From the NCBI GenBank assembly GCA_027487895.1, contig JAIYCS010000042.1, positions 1-34,850 on the forward strand: a DNA stretch of 34,850 bases, read 5' to 3'. This stretch comes from Sediminibacterium sp. Lineage in GTDB: Bacteria > Bacteroidota > Bacteroidia > Chitinophagales > Chitinophagaceae. Below the pieces are notes generated by a model. The model did not search any database. It was not told where the DNA came from and saw nothing but the letters and a program-made list of their open reading frames with translations. Made by a program: the position numbers and the translations under genes. Numbering within the stretch: position 1 is the stretch's first letter; each line of letters starts with the position of its first letter. Below, piece after piece: positions 34,013-34,850 of the stretch.

Positions 34013-34850
34013 ATGGAAATTACAGTAGAAACCGCCCAAAAACTTCGCCTTACAGCAGAGGAATTTGAACTGATTAAGCAAAAATTAGGTAGAACCCCAA
34101 ACTTCACTGAGCTCTGTTCATTTAGTGCCATGTGGAGTGAGCATTGTAGTTATAAAAACTCAATCAAGTGGTTAAAAACTTTGCCACGTGATGGTGGTCG
34201 AATGCTGGTTGCAGCTGGTGAAGAAAATGCGGGCTTAATGGACATGGGCGGCGGCTTTGGTGTGGTATTTAAAATTGAAAGTCATAACCACCCAAGTGCA
34301 CTAGAACCTTTTCAGGGTGCAGCTACCGGCGTAGGTGGTATTCAGCGTGATATTTTTACCATGGGTGCGCGTCCTATTGCGTCACTTAATAGTTTACGAT
34401 TTGGAAATTTAAATGATACAAAAACACAGCGCTTGTTAAAAGGGGTGGTGCATGGCATTGGACATTACGGCAATTGTTTTGGTGTACCTACTGTGGGTGG
34501 TGAAATTTATTTTGAAGATTGTTACCATACCAATCCACTCGTGAATGCCATGAGTGTGGGTATTATGAAAGCAGGCGATATGATTTCTGCAACGGCTGCG
34601 GGTATTGGTAATCCTGTATTTTTTGTAGGAAGTGCAACAGGTAAAGATGGTATTGGTGGTGCAAGTTTTGCATCTGCAGATATTACGGCAGACAGCGTAG
34701 AAGAATTACCGGCAGTTCAAGTGGGTGATCCTTTCCAAGAGAAAAAATTATTAGAAGCTTGTCTCGAACTTATTCATACAGGATCGATTGTTGGTATGCA
34801 AGACATGGGTGCTGCAGGTATTATTTGTTCTACTGCAGAGATGAGTGCAA
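34013..34850 (+). CDS. purL: Phosphoribosylformylglycinamidine synthase subunit PurL (3' truncated by window)
   Basis: Fourth step of purine synthesis: amidation of FGAR, with ammonia from PurQ. The frame is open from ATG 34013 to the window end (279 codons). '[25 protein letters not shown]' is the start of B. subtilis-type small PurL with its catalytic His. '[37 protein letters not shown]' is the ATP/Mg site, followed by '[18 protein letters not shown]', '[12 protein letters not shown]' and '[11 protein letters not shown]'. The N-terminus lacks the long extra domain of E. coli PurL, so separate PurQ and PurS are expected elsewhere. Confidence 0.95.
   Translation, partial: MEITVETAQKLRLTAEEFELIKQKLGRTPNFTELCSFSAMWSEHCSYKNSIKWLKTLPRDGGRMLVAAGEENAGLMDMGGGFGVVFKIESHNHPSALEPFQGAATGVGGIQRDIFTMGARPIASLNSLRFGNLNDTKTQRLLKGVVHGIGHYGNCFGVPTVGGEIYFEDCYHTNPLVNAMSVGIMKAGDMISATAAGIGNPVFFVGSATGKDGIGGASFASADITADSVEELPAVQVGDPFQEKKLLEACLELIHTGSIVGMQDMGAAGIICSTAEMSA

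Noticed and set aside
1-34850. CRISPR array, tRNA/rRNA genes, insertion sequence or prophage
   Set aside because: I saw no regularly spaced repeats, cloverleaf-like segments with CCA ends, transposase motifs or phage structural genes. Nearly all the DNA is accounted for by recognisable chromosomal genes.

Overview
The window is a chromosomal stretch of a low-GC member of the Bacteroidota, most likely a Chitinophagaceae/Sediminibacterium-like organism (inference). The signs are a PorP/SprF protein next to a giant PKD protein with a gliding/type IX secretion C-terminus, a type III (GlnN) glutamine synthetase, sucD without sucC, weak ribosome binding sites, and several upstream matches to the Bacteroidota -7 element TAnnTTTG. 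It is mostly housekeeping DNA. I see no insertion sequence, phage, CRISPR array, tRNA or rRNA.

Layout. 1-3.3 kb: the tail of a serine beta-lactamase-like hydrolase, a membrane pyrophosphatase (hppA) with a C-terminal extension, and a short BlaI-type repressor. 3.3-8.6 kb (minus): a two-gene surface module, a giant IgGFc/PKD adhesin followed by its PorP/SprF-like partner. 8.7-12.6 kb (plus): an apparent operon of a Tat-exported GH109 alpha-N-acetylgalactosaminidase, a NahK-like sugar kinase and an M28 peptidase, which reads as glycopeptide or GalNAc scavenging. 12.6-16.0 kb (minus): homoserine dehydrogenase behind a SAM-I riboswitch with its own terminator, then PAP2 phosphatase and an NPP-type phosphodiesterase. 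16.1-19.4 kb: uvrA and convergent elaA. 19.5-24.6 kb: a UGM-like flavoprotein, convergent with the aspS-membrane protein-rarA operon. 24.7-27.4 kb (minus): an operon of a standalone alpha-2-macroglobulin-derived secreted protein, a DAO-type flavoprotein and a small membrane protein. 27.4-31.0 kb: sucD, divergent efp, then accB-accC. 31.0-34.85 kb (minus, then plus): a small secreted Gly-rich protein, glnN, a 315-base regulatory-looking gap, and the start of purL, which runs off the end.

I did not find a new multi-gene defence or mobile system. The most interesting items are: a complete SAM-I switch whose antiterminator can be traced; an EF-P with Arg32 where Lys34-type proteins carry a PGKG loop; a membrane pyrophosphatase whose gating glutamate is in the fifth-helix position, plus a 95-residue added tail; a macroglobulin remnant without a thioester domain; a 15-A run inside rarA; and an 11-bp palindrome that occurs both at the blaI-like gene and between glnN and purL.
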